Positions 1 through 8,312 are shown, numbered from the stretch's first letter. The stretch: 12,151 bases of DNA from Cristatella mucedo (GCA_009760855.2 WPIO01000677.1:1-12151), one strand, 5' to 3'. Notes: generated by a model from the letters alone, not told the origin. Translations and numbers: made by a program.

Positions 1-52
1 GGTTAGTGGCATCATGCACAGTGCCAGCACGCATAAGCACATCAAGGACAAA

Positions 53-641
53 TCACAGGGAACCACTAAATGTTGTCCTAAATAGGTGTGTTTTTAAGTT
101 CCTTTTAAATGTGGTCAGGTCAGGGGATATTCTGACGCAAGTCAGGAGGGAGTTCCAGGCTTTGGGAGCATACGAACTAAATGCACGGTCTCCAAAGAAT
201 TTAAGGTTTGTACGAGATATTTCTAGACTGTTGGATTCCGAAAAGCGGGTGGTACGATGCTTGGCCTGATGGGGTAGTATATCAGAGAGATAGGCTGGAG
301 CCATAGAATGAAGGGACCTAAAAGTGAGTGACAAAACCTTGAAGTCAATCTGTTCCTTGACTGGTAGCCAGTGCAGATCGGCAAGAAGTGGAGTAATGTG
401 GCAACTGCAACGCTCACGACAGACAAGCCTAGCTGCGGAGTTTTGCACCAGCTGCAATCGCCTGATCGCACATGCTTGTAGGCCAGTAAGCAGTGAGTTG
501 CAGAAGTCGAGACGGGATGTCGCGAATGCATGGACCAACTTGGAAGTGGTATCCTTATCTAAACAAGCCCGAATTTTAGCAATGTTATGAAGCTGAAAAT
601 AGGCAGATTTGACTGTGGAGCTGATATGGTCGTCTAAAAAA
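53..641 (-). pseudogene. LINE reverse transcriptase, thumb and C-terminal segment
   Basis: This continues the RT of the neighbouring segment after a one-base frame change. The frame is open from about 641 down to a TGA at 53-55 (roughly 195 codons, the last 161 after a leucine codon at 536-538). Recognisable blocks are the thumb-like stretch ending in SRLDFCNSLL, then HITPLLADLHWLPVKEQI, then an Ala-Tyr-Leu-Ser-Asp-Ile block, and a C-terminal stretch with Gly-Asp-Arg-Ala-Phe and Lys-Thr-His-Leu-Phe. Members of the CR1/L2 superfamily carry these blocks between the palm and the end of ORF2. There are no internal stops, so apart from the truncation and one frameshift the copy is fairly well preserved. 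It is not a host gene. Confidence 0.87.
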
Positions 642-642
642 A

Positions 643-1068
643 GGTCGCTTTAAAATATATGACACTTAGATTTCGAGCTGGTTCAACTGGAGATATGCTG
701 GCAGAGCCAATTTTGAGAGTCAGCCTTTCCAATCTCTGAAGCACACTGGGTTCGCCCATAACTAGTAAGTTAGTTTTATCATCGTTTAGTTTTGGAAGAT
801 TTGCTGCCATCCATGTGCGGATGTCTTCAATGCATGCAGCAAGCGAGTTGAGAGAATTCGAGGTGCTCGAATGCTGGGAGGGATCAAAGCAAAGGTACAA
901 CCGAGTGTCATCCGCATAGCACTGAAAGCCAAGATTGTGCCTGGCAATCACATCAGCAAGAGGGAGTGTATAAACTGTGAAAAGAACCGGACCCAGCACG
1001 GAGCCCTGAGGTACTCCATATTTCAGAGGTACTTCAGATGATCTTTGTCCATTCACGTCAATACTCAA
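643..1068 (-). pseudogene. LINE reverse transcriptase, palm segment
   Basis: This segment copies element RNA into DNA at the nicked target during retrotransposition. About 144 residues are open. GVPQGSVLGP at residues 18-27 is the conserved RT block before the catalytic site, and YADD at residues 51-54 (catalytic aspartates near 905-912) is the active site. It is followed by the element-typical stretch in which Trp-Met-Ala-Ala-Asn leads to Lys-Thr-Asn-Leu-Leu. The fingers domain, the first catalytic aspartate and the endonuclease that should precede it are missing, so this is a fragment. The first codon is TTG, not a true start. The frame runs into a stop at a run of seven T (minus strand) at 636-642, and the homologous reading continues in another frame. 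The change is consistent with loss of one T. Confidence 0.88.
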
Positions 1069-1075
1069 ATCATTT

Positions 1076-2121
1076 TGTATTATTATAATTGGAAGTCAAT
1101 GCTGTAAACAATTGAAAGATAGTGATTCCGTCATAGCTTGTCCTTGTAAAGTTTTTGTCTGATTCTACTTTTTTGCTTGTATCGTTGTGCTAAACATGTA
1201 TACACCGTTGCTTATGAGTGCGTATTCCAGAGTCGAAGAGCAGTTTATTAAAGCCTATGCTAAAATTAGGCATTGCGATAAGCAGAAGTCGTGCACTGAG
1301 CCACATGTTCTTGTAGCGGATGCATTCTTTCAGACTTCTGTGGCAGGATATTTTTTTGATTATGAGTGACGGTTTGCGTTTCAGTTGGCTTATAAGATTT
1401 TATCAATTCCAATGTTTAAGCCCTGGGCATGCGCTTGTTCAGACAATGTTGTTCTGAATACGGCAAGTTGTTGAGAAGCACTTTCAGTTGAAACGCAGTG
1501 AATAAGAGCTTAGAATCCTGCTTCATGCGGAACTACCTTGCTTACTATGAGCGAAAATTAAAAGAGTCTAGTCAAGATCTACATCTTAAACGTTTATCTT
1601 TTTTCCTGAGATTGTCCTCACCTTAGTGGTGCTTCGGTGCTGCAGCATTCTTTCGGAGGTGGTTTGCATTAGCGCATTCGTTGGTGTTAATGTTTGTAGA
1701 TATACGTATTAAGTTTTAGAGTTAGCGTCTCTGTGTATGTGTGTGCTATGTCGCTGTTTAGTACTGTGTTGTGCTGCAAATGTGTATTCCCACAAGTGAC
1801 ATTGGGATTAGCTAATGCTGCAACATTTCAATGGCAGGTGTAGGCGTGTGGTAACCCATTACAGTTTAGGACCGGCACACGGCTAGGGATTAAGGGTTAG
1901 CCAGCTGTTGCACTGGCCGTTTCTCGATTGCAGGAGCAAAAGCAGATGCTTGTCTGGCGGCAGCTACAAGAAGGTGGTGCTCACTTTCTCAGTGTTGACG
2001 ACGTGCCTGTTAGTTTTGATGTCAATGCCTCCTGATTGCCTTGCCGCATTACTGAATTTACCGCGTAAAATGACTTGCTGACTTGCGTGTACTCGAACCT
2101 ATCAGCAAAATATTGTGACCG
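1076..2121. other. Unassigned stretch upstream of the LINE fragment
   Basis: No coding region longer than about 60 codons has recognisable content here, and no tRNA, rRNA or repeat ends are visible. The base composition is moderately AT-rich, with T-rich runs and a short TG-rich patch near 1730-1760. One weak item: a plus-strand AG preceded by a short pyrimidine tract at 1920-1933 is followed by 33 open codons ending in TGA at 2033-2035. It could be a small terminal exon, but an open stretch of that length is also expected by chance. Confidence 0.5.
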
Positions 2122-2265
2122 ATGGGCAAGAAGAAGTTGAAGTGGATCGCGAAGAAATCTGCTCTACCGGACAAGGCACTCACTGATAGAATATTACAAA
2201 TGTTTGGCCGTATGTGGCAATTCCATGTGATGGCATCTCCTCCCACGTTTAAATTCTTAAGTTAG
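2122..2265 (+). other. Short candidate ORF, 47 codons, lysine-rich N-terminus, unrecognised
   Basis: An ATG at 2122 in a favourable initiation context (ACCGATGG, G at +4) opens 47 codons ending in TAG at 2263-2265. The first dozen residues are strongly basic (six lysines), followed by a stretch that could form an amphipathic helix. I do not recognise the protein. It has no neighbour of related function and no visible polyA signal close downstream, and I see no clear splice donor inside it. It may be a chance ORF. I list it because the start context and composition are better than those of the other short ORFs nearby. Confidence 0.12.
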
Positions 2266-2899
2266 AAGAGAACGCAGTTCATGTAGACCATGTAAACACA
2301 CCCTATTACTGGAACAATGCTCGAAGGAGCTAGTCAGTGAAGTGTTCGCATCCAAGAGCAGTTCTTGGCTATTCTGAACTGCACTCAATTGTTATCTGCC
2401 AGCCAAACGCATGCTCACACTAGAATTTTGACGTTCCCACCAAACCCAGATGCTACAATCATTTGCTCTATAGAACGAATGGTACTCACAATGAGCACTG
2501 AGGTAAACCAACGTACTATGGCCATACAAATTATCCGTCCGTCAAACCAACCCTAACAAATAGCAAGATGTTAATGCCATTGCACCTGCGGCCCAATGAT
2601 GCATAAGTTAATAGAAAAATGGCATATATTTATCGGATATAGTGTGCAAATACGTCAAGTCCATCATATCAAAAGGATTGTGGTTAACAGTGGCGCTAAT
2701 TACCTGAAAAACTACGCCAAGCACACTCTGCTAATTGGCCGCTAAGTATGCCATCCAGCCGAAGTACCCTTAGCAAAAATCTGGTGTGGTGAGTAACTGG
2801 AATCAATATAGATATCTTGTTCGTAGAGGCCGGCAATTTAAGTCAAATATGATGATAAATATAAGGGGATCGTAAACGTTTCTGGAAACCCGTTTATTC
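2266..2899. other. Unassigned stretch before the solo-LTR candidate
   Basis: I see no gene, RNA or repeat structure I can support. The composition is AT-leaning and all six frames are interrupted by stops. The only open stretch of note (plus strand, 2365-2556) begins at a non-ATG codon and has no recognisable motif. Confidence 0.5.
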
Positions 2900-2945
2900 T
2901 GCAGTGGGACAGCTCTCAGGTTAGCCGTGATGCGAGCCCTCTCCT

Positions 2946-3165
2946 TAGTGGGTTCGACTAGGGCACTGGGTACAGGTCCGGCTCCTGGTCCACCCTAGCT
3001 TAGGGTAGAATGGAGACTTGTGCAGTCAATGCAATTAGGAGATAGACCGACTAACGTGCTTCCCGTAGTGGGCTCGACTAGGACACCGGGTGTAGACCCA
3101 TTACAGTTAGAATGGATCCTGGTGCAGACGATTCGGTCAGGATGTGCACCGACTGATTTGCTTAA
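2946..3165 (+). repeat. Diverged tandem duplication, about 100-120 bp unit
   Basis: Two head-to-tail copies begin with TAGTGGGYTCGACTAGG at 2946 and 3066, an offset of 120. Both share an internal TAGAATGGA and end near ACCGACT...TTGCTT. Between these anchors the copies differ by substitutions and a roughly 18-bp length difference, so the duplication is old. It sits in the U3-like half of the solo-LTR candidate, where tandem enhancer-type repeats are common. Confidence 0.6.
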
Positions 3166-3530
3166 GTAGAAATAGCAGCTACGCGAGGTCAGGGTGATAG
3201 ATCGGAGAAAATACAACGGGACGACTGACAGAGCTCGGGCTGAACCTTCCGTAGTTAATGCGAGACTACGCTTCGAGAGCACGAGAGTCGAAACTAAAGC
3301 GACGAACAGCTCAGTGCAACTTGGACTTCGCAGTTGTGTTCTGCTGGCTACTCAGTTAGCTACTCGTACCACGGGGTGCTGTACCGGTCTTCCTTCTGGG
3401 TCGGGACCACGGCAAACGATGCGCACAGGGCAGTCCATACTCGGGCTTCGGGAGGTCGGACAGTTAACTCCGTCGGTCCGGTGCGCGCCGGGTAAAGCGC
3501 TTGCGCCGTAACCGCTACTAACAGGCCCAA

Positions 3531-3536
3531 AATAAA
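3531..3536 (+). promoter_or_regulatory. Polyadenylation signal of the solo-LTR candidate
   Basis: AATAAA followed by CTGTCG, about 50 bp before the proposed LTR right end. The hexamer alone is weak evidence. Its position in the LTR, and the identical 12-mer at the other LTR's polyA site, raise it. Confidence 0.45.
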
Positions 3537-3588
3537 CTGTCGCTTTCGGCACCCAGTTGTGGCCGCTTGCGTTTTAAACCGCACTGCA

Positions 3589-4475
3589 GCACGGCAGCAC
3601 TGCGTCCCCCCAGCTCACCGCTAGAGAACCGGAGGATGAGCGTCTCCGAATGGTTACAATTACATACAGATTGTTTGCTTTTGGTGCATTGAGATTTGTG
3701 ATGCAGATTGAGCGCTTATAAAAACACCTAGTTCAAACAGAGTGCAGAAAAGACGCCATAACATGGTACAAGAACATGCTTACAAGAATCACGCTTTTCA
3801 TTGTACGGACAGGTGGAGGCACATACTACTTAAAGCCTTTAGAAGTACGTGCGCCGTCCCGGATGCTGCCCACGGCTCCGGGAATCGAAGCGGACTAGAA
3901 AACGATTCACGCGGACGTGCTACGTCAGCAATAAGAATACGTAACCGATAGGAGATGCAAAGCATCACTACATTTTGCGCAAAAATACGTAAACAGAACA
4001 GCCGTACAACCTTTGAATTAAACACTGCCGCGAATTCTATAGCGGCACGATCATGCAAGGATCGTCCAATGTCACTATTGTTGGCGCTAACGGCCGCTGC
4101 ATCTCATAGCCAGGTTAGCACATAGCTGCGAGTCTGTCTATTGAAAGATGCTGGAAATTTGGCTTACGGCACCAAATGCTAAAATGAAGTGACAATTTCT
4201 ACAGCGCCTTTCAGGAGTTTTATGCAAGAATAGAGTAGTTCACTCGCCCGTAAAGTTTGGAATTAATACTTTCATGTAAGCATATAGAATAAAAAACACC
4301 CTGAATAAAGCAGAGCAAGCTCTTGTACCATTAAGCAATCGTATTTACAACACAGGGTCAGCATAATGTGAACTACGAAAGAATAACGAAAATACGTGAT
4401 TGATTCTATGACGGTACCCACGAACTGGCGGTCCCTGGAATTGCAGCATGGCGTCCGTGCGTTCTATAACTCACT
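3589..4475. other. Unassigned stretch right of the solo-LTR candidate
   Basis: No gene is recognised. The first 70 bp carry an imperfect inverted repeat at about 3625-3656, with AACCGGAG facing CTCCGAATGGTT. A TATA-like string lies at 3717-3723, but the open frame downstream of it has no recognisable motif. A small hairpin GATGC-AAA-GCATC is at about 3953-3965. On the minus strand near 3881-3927 there is a weak RNA polymerase III box pair, reported among the findings. The rest shows stops in all frames. Confidence 0.45.
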
Positions 4476-4497
4476 CCTTGCAGGTCATCCTGCAAGG
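4476..4497. repeat. Perfect 9-bp inverted repeat with 4-base loop
   Basis: CCTTGCAGG (4476-4484) and CCTGCAAGG (4489-4497) are exact reverse complements separated by TCAT. There is no T-run after it on either strand and no gene beside it, so I assign no role. Confidence 0.7.
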
Positions 4498-5700
4498 TCA
4501 ATAACAGATCTACAGTTCCTCTCGAACATCTTTGCATCAAGGCATGTTTACGAATATCGTTAACATGGTCGCCGTTTCAAAAATGCTTGCGTAACTTGCA
4601 TACGATGAAGATACACTCTCTTTACGGTTTCAGCGACCGTAACACTATCTTCTGATCACTAATCTTTCTCGAACTACGATCGTATGCCTACGCCTCTAAC
4701 GAGCCTAGAATCACTTGGTTTTCAAGGAGTCGGGAATATAAAAAAATTTAGTAATGTTTTTATAAGTAAATCATAAAGAATTTACAGATGGACCGGAACA
4801 AACCTGTGAGGTACAGGTGGGCTTCCTGCGTCCTCTAAAACGTCTACGTCACGATTTTACTCGTCCGCGAGTTTGTTGATGTTGAGCCTTTTATAGCTCC
4901 CACCTCGCAGTGAGCGAGTACGGTGTAGTTATCACTGCATATTGTATCACTCTCCAAATAACTTGGTTCAGTTAGTATACATTTAAAATGCCTAGAAAAG
5001 AGTTGATTATCTTTGTATGAAAAGAAAAAATGTTAATATGTTCGGGCTCCGTAAGAAATGCATAGCTTCAACCAGAGGACAAGCTATTTGTAGCCTATAT
5101 TTCATGCAAGGAAATGTAACTGGATATACATAAACGCTGTAGCGCTACCGAAAGTCGATTGCATTTGATAGCAGAACATGACAGGTGCACAACATCCACA
5201 CAAGTCGTCATCAAGAGACGGGATTGCGTTGCATGCTTGAAATTTACTTACACTTCAAGGTCGTCATGAGCTGAGAAACTACAACGTTCGTGCAATTGGA
5301 CCTTTTCAGTTAATTTCAAGACCAACCTTGTTCTTGAAGTGGAACCCTCAGTCTGGACTAATCTGAAGATGCGACTAGAAACTAGGCAGCGGTGCTTGAA
5401 ACAATTGCTTGACATTCGACTACGCGAGAAGACAGTAAAAACCTGCCTCCGAAAGCAACAAACTAGACAATACTTTGACCCTTACTGCTTTCATCTGCCT
5501 CCCGGGCCGCCTTTCGCTCTCGCACTCTCTGTCTTTTCGCATAAGCAGACGCATTTGTTGACGCCATTTTGCAACTGTATTCTACAGCTTCCCCGATTAA
5601 GAAGTCAACCTACTTCTTCCTCGTGAGAGAGTTCCTTATATAAAAAACTTACTGAATATTATTTATCAATGTAAAAAACGTTCCGTCAGAGTCTCATAAA
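4498..5700. other. Unassigned AT-leaning stretch
   Basis: No coding region or RNA is recognised. The longest open stretch on the plus strand (about 5339-5626, 95 codons from a GTG) contains Arg/Lys-rich then Pro-rich sequence with no motif and no convincing start, and I treat it as chance. A 10-bp palindrome GTAGCGCTAC sits near 5144. A TATA-like string near 5636 has no supporting downstream gene. Confidence 0.45.
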
Positions 5701-5701
5701 A

Positions 5702-5836
5702 GCCTGCCTACAGGAGGCGGCAAATTTATCGCTACGAGCACGGTGCTCATAGCAAGCTGCCTAGTCCACTGTGTGCACAGTGTATGGACCTAGCCAGCTA
5801 TGGGCGTAGCGCCCATACCAGGACCTAGTATTAGCC
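5702..5836. repeat. Cluster of contiguous hairpins with a closing stem
   Basis: Three strong inverted repeats abut each other. Hairpin 1 is GCTACGAGCAC (5731-5741) against GTGCTCATAGC (5743-5753), with one mismatch and a one-base spacer. Hairpin 2 spans 5755-5799, with AGCTG...CACTGTG facing CACAGTG...CAGCT around a two-base loop and small bulges. Hairpin 3 is TATGGGCG (5799-5806) against CGCCCATA (5810-5817), perfect, with loop TAG. Outside these, GGCAAAT (5719-5725) faces ATTAGCC (5830-5836) with one mismatch, closing a cloverleaf-like figure. A small CCTG-CCTA-CAGG hairpin lies just left, inside 5702-5718. Nothing here resembles a tRNA. It could be a foldback-type transposon end, a structured RNA or a recombination-prone palindromic patch. 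The structure is seen directly; its role is unknown. Confidence 0.65.
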
Positions 5837-5839
5837 AAG

Positions 5840-6440
5840 AAAAAAGCTCCCGAAGAACGTCGCCTGCCGGCCACCAACTACGAGCGCGAAACCACCCGGT
5901 TGCTTGCCCGTGCAGCCGGCGCGGCGACCGGCCTACGCCGTCCAACGTGACACGTCTTTGGCCGAGGCAGGTCAGCTGAAACGCAGGGCCTGCCGACAGG
6001 AATGTTCAAACCGCTACGTGCCGTCGAGCCAGCTACGGCGCCGAAAGCTTGACCGAGTGGCATACGCGCCCTCGCCGCTCTTTGGGGGCGGAAAGGGAGG
6101 TAGTTGTAGTGCCACGAACTACAGCTCTGCTTCTTCGACGCTTTCAGGCGCGGCAGCGTGTCGCCGCTGCTCTTTTGTGTAATTCGGCTCCTTCGCGATT
6201 TCACATTTGCTTTTTGAGTTAAGCTTTGCTTTGCTTAAACCGCCTTTGCCGTCGCCGTTAGTTGCCGGGCAACAGGCGGCTAGAGGTTTCGGTAAGCCGG
6301 CGAGAGAATCCACAGTACGAGGATCGGAATCAGTTTGCTTCTGTTGGCAGCGGGGCAAAAGCCTGGACGTGAACCTTCCGAAGGCGAAGATCAGCCATCT
6401 AGCGATTTGGGAATTAGAGAAACCCAAGTCCATTCTCATT
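5840..6440. other. CpG-rich, GC-rich block, possible promoter or exon region
   Basis: The composition switches abruptly from AT-leaning flanks to GC-rich sequence dense in CpG; I count about 30 CpG in roughly 210 bp around 5870-6080. Several frames on both strands stay open for about 90-108 codons here, which high GC alone produces. The best of these is on the minus strand at 6119-6439, with a true ATG and a Lys/Glu-rich second half, but it has no recognised domain and a weak initiation context. Local inverted repeats include GTTGC-CGG-GCAAC near 6260. The block could be a CpG-island-like promoter or first exon, or the GC-rich part of an unrecognised element. Confidence 0.4.
6119..6439 (-). 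other. Candidate ORF of 106 codons in the CpG-rich block, unrecognised
   Basis: It is open from an ATG at 6437-6439 to a TAG at 6119-6121. The N-terminal half is mixed hydrophobic and basic. The C-terminal half is rich in Lys, Glu and Ala and ends in acidic residues. I recognise no domain. The start context (TTGAATGA) is poor, and overlapping frames of similar length exist in the same GC-rich patch, so chance is a strong alternative. If real it would be a small protein or a first exon read leftwards. No neighbour supports a function. Confidence 0.12.
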
Positions 6441-6479
6441 CAAAAATTTAGCCTTCCCTCGAGTATACTTTTTTGGGTT

Positions 6480-7935
6480 CCATAATAGCCCGCACCCCCG
6501 TCTTACCTGGGCCTAGCGGACCTTGTAATATATGTATTGCACAATGTCTTCGATCCCTCGCACCGATTGTAGCGATTCTCGACAGCTTGAAAATAAGATA
6601 GAGCAAACTGGTTGGGTGAGAGAGGTAAACTGGTACGTGACTACCTAACTACTTTATACTCCAAATATATAATTTATGTTCGGGCCCCCTGGTCCAATAG
6701 TATCGCTCAGTCGATAAAACTCAAAATGCAGACCACGCTTAGCGACACACCGGTGTTTGCGGCAACCCTTACCACCTCTTGGCTTCGGCTAAAAGACAAT
6801 GCTCCCACGTCCCAGGGTCTTGGGTTGCACACCGGCATGTAAGTTTACACAGGCTTGGGTGAGGGCCAGGTGGCAGTGCATGGAATGTGTGCACAAGATC
6901 GAGGCCGTGAATGCACATCAAGGCATAGCATATAGCCCCGCCGATAGCACAGAGACGCGTTTATTATCAAACAACATAGGGCAACAGCTAGGAAACTGGA
7001 CAACTCGGTGAACAAGTCATCACGCTGCCCAGCGACCAAAGCTTAAGCCATCTATCGAGCCTCATCCACGACATATGCCGGTGATATATCAGCAGACGGA
7101 GGTCATCAACTCAAATGTGGCACCAGATAGTGGTTTTGTGACTTGATAGAGTCGGCGGCTGATAAAGCAGCAGTCAACTCTGCTAAACCGAGGTTTGTTG
7201 TATGCGTCGAGCCTGTGCCGCCGTGCATCAGCTCGAAGTGCATTCACCATCAGTCGGTCGAATGAGGAGTGTATGTCGAAGAACTAGCTCTTCACCCTCA
7301 TGAGGTTGCGAGATTCACTGATGATTTTGGATTCGAAAGAAAGCAGACACTGTAGACTGAATGACATTCCCATTTTATTGAATGAACAGAATTCGGTAAT
7401 AATTGACAATGACAGCTTACTGTTGTGGGATAATATTTGATCAAGTGTCTAACCCCTGTCGTTAGTAGGGTCACGAACACGTGCTACAAGAAAAGATGTC
7501 AGTTATTTCACAAAGACCGGCACTTAAGGCATCGGTTTAGTATCCAAAATAAATGTTAAATCAGCCATATCGAAAAAAGATCAATTTCTTGCTCTCAGAA
7601 TCGAAATGTAATCACAAATACGTCGGATTAGGAAGGATTTGGTACCAAGAGGGTGATACATTACCGCTCTCATAGATAGTTTATATTAGGAAGGACTCAA
7701 AACGAGATTCGAAAAACTGCTTCGAGCAAACTTCAAACGGTTTGAAATTGAGAAAGGGTAGTATGATAACAATAAATCAAAATTGTTAAATAAATAAAAT
7801 AAACAATTAAAATAAATCCTAGCTGATTAAACAGCCTCTTTTTGTATAGCGACAAAAGAGCCTGTATGGCTATCATCACAGCTTGCAGTGGCGATAAAAA
7901 ATTCCCTACAGCAAGAATCGAATCCACGTCCTCGG
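6480..7935. other. Unassigned stretch left of the Gypsy element
   Basis: No gene is recognised. AATAAA on the minus strand occurs near 6960 and near 7377, but no coding region lies upstream of either. The right end (about 7740-7830) is very AT-rich with several ATAAA repeats and an AATTGTT/AACAATT inverted repeat, and a 15-bp palindrome-like TTCAAAC-G-GTTTGAA sits at about 7732-7746. This is the flank into which the Gypsy element is inserted. Confidence 0.45.
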
Positions 7936-7984
7936 TGTAGTTTGGTTGCACAGCAGAGAGCCAGCCGATGCCCAAGACCGACAG

Positions 7985-7990
7985 TTTATT
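7985..7990 (-). promoter_or_regulatory. Polyadenylation signal of the Gypsy 3' LTR
   Basis: AATAAA on the minus strand, followed by CTGTCG. It lies about 50 bp before the LTR end, the expected place for the signal that ends the element's transcript in R. The corresponding part of the 5' LTR is missing. Confidence 0.65.
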
Positions 7991-8087
7991 CCCAACAATG
8001 GGAGCCCAAGAGCCAACGGCTTCCCTCAGCCCCTGCCCTCACAACTGGCCTCCCCTGGTCGACTCCGATGACTCATCGACCACAACT

Positions 8088-8280
8088 GTGCACCGGCCGA
8101 CCCTGATGGTGAATCCACCATCTGGCCACCAGCTGGTCCATGCCACATCAAAGACGGACCACAGCAGTGCACTGGCCGACCCTGATGGTGAATCCACCAT
8201 CTGGCCACCAGCTGGTTACCGGCCTGCGTCCATACCACATCACAGGCGGACCACAGCTGTGCACCGGCCCCTCTCGGTGG
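8088..8280 (-). repeat. Tandem repeat array inside the LTR, about 79-92 bp units
   Basis: On the plus strand, units start with GTGCACYGGCC at 8088, 8167 and 8259 (offsets 79 and 92); the third is partial. The first two units each contain a perfect hairpin GATGGTG-AATC-CACCATC (8105-8122 and 8184-8201) followed by the palindrome ACCAGCTGGT. The same array, with many single-base indels, is in the right-hand LTR fragment, so it belonged to the element before insertion. Such arrays in U3 often hold enhancer sites; that role is inferred. Confidence 0.8.
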
Positions 8281-8312
8281 TGCTTCTAACAGCTCACCAG
8301 TAGCTTATCAGA

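Larger units (their letters stand above)
1..1075 (-). mobile_element. 5'-truncated non-LTR retrotransposon (LINE), CR1/L2 superfamily, 3' part
   Basis: Two adjacent minus-strand open segments encode consecutive parts of one LINE ORF2-type polyprotein: a reverse transcriptase palm with GVPQGSVLGP and YADD, then a thumb/C-terminal region with HITPLLADLHWLPV. The order and wording of these motifs are typical of the CR1/L2 superfamily, and L2-like is my best guess. The endonuclease and the N-terminal half of the RT are absent. Coding similarity stops near 1068-1075, and an in-frame stop lies just upstream in the reading direction (about 1093). That is the usual look of a copy truncated at its 5' end during target-primed reverse transcription. 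The stop codon is at 53-55, so bases 1-52 should be the start of the 3' UTR. The 3' end and its target-site duplication lie outside the window. Confidence 0.88.
2900..3588 (+). mobile_element. Probable solo LTR of an LTR retrotransposon, plus orientation
   Basis: The block starts TGCAGTG (2900-2906) and ends CACTGCA (3582-3588). These are TG...CA ends that also form perfect 7-bp terminal inverted repeats, as in LTRs. It is about 689 bp long and is more GC-rich than its flanks. It holds an internal tandem duplication in the U3-like part and an AATAAA at 3531-3536, placed about 50 bp before the right end, as expected for the R region. The 12-mer AATAAACTGTCG at this polyA site also occurs at the polyA site of the Gypsy 3' LTR further right (minus strand, 7979-7990). 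No gag or pol sequence adjoins it, so it would be a solo LTR. No 5-bp target duplication is visible (left flank TATTC, right flank GCACG), so the exact boundaries, and the call itself, remain provisional. Confidence 0.45.

Noticed and set aside
3717-3765. TATA-like string followed by an ATG at 3763 and an open frame to 3951
   Set aside because: The frame has no recognisable domain, TATA-like strings occur elsewhere in AT-leaning sequence, and the minus strand is open over the same interval.
5339-5626. 95-codon plus-strand open frame
   Set aside because: It begins at GTG with no ATG support. Its composition is uneven, there is no domain, and no splice or regulatory signal convinces.
6770-6845. 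Possible tRNA-derived SINE on the plus strand, with a B-box-like GGTTGCACACC
   Set aside because: There are two mismatches to the B-box, a poor A-box and no pairing of the T arm.
6955-6970. Minus-strand AATAAA as the end of another LTR or gene
   Set aside because: No paired TG...CA ends or coding sequence could be found around it.
6829-7084. 9-bp inverted repeat CACCGGCAT...ATGCCGGTG as LTR or transposon ends
   Set aside because: Nine-base matches at this distance are expected by chance in 12 kb, and no target duplication or internal coding sequence accompanies it.
7298-7480. Minus-strand AATAAA near 7377 with a 60-codon open frame
   Set aside because: The frame has no motif and no gene lies upstream on that strand; the hexamer alone is common in AT-rich DNA.
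7910-7930. GGATTCGATTC on the minus strand as a tRNA T-arm or primer-binding site
   Set aside because: It lies outside the 3' end of the element, where no primer-binding site is expected, and the arm does not pair.
8088-8280. CRISPR-like repeat array
   Set aside because: There are only two full units, with no spacers or cas genes, and the array is shared by both LTRs of a eukaryotic retrotransposon.
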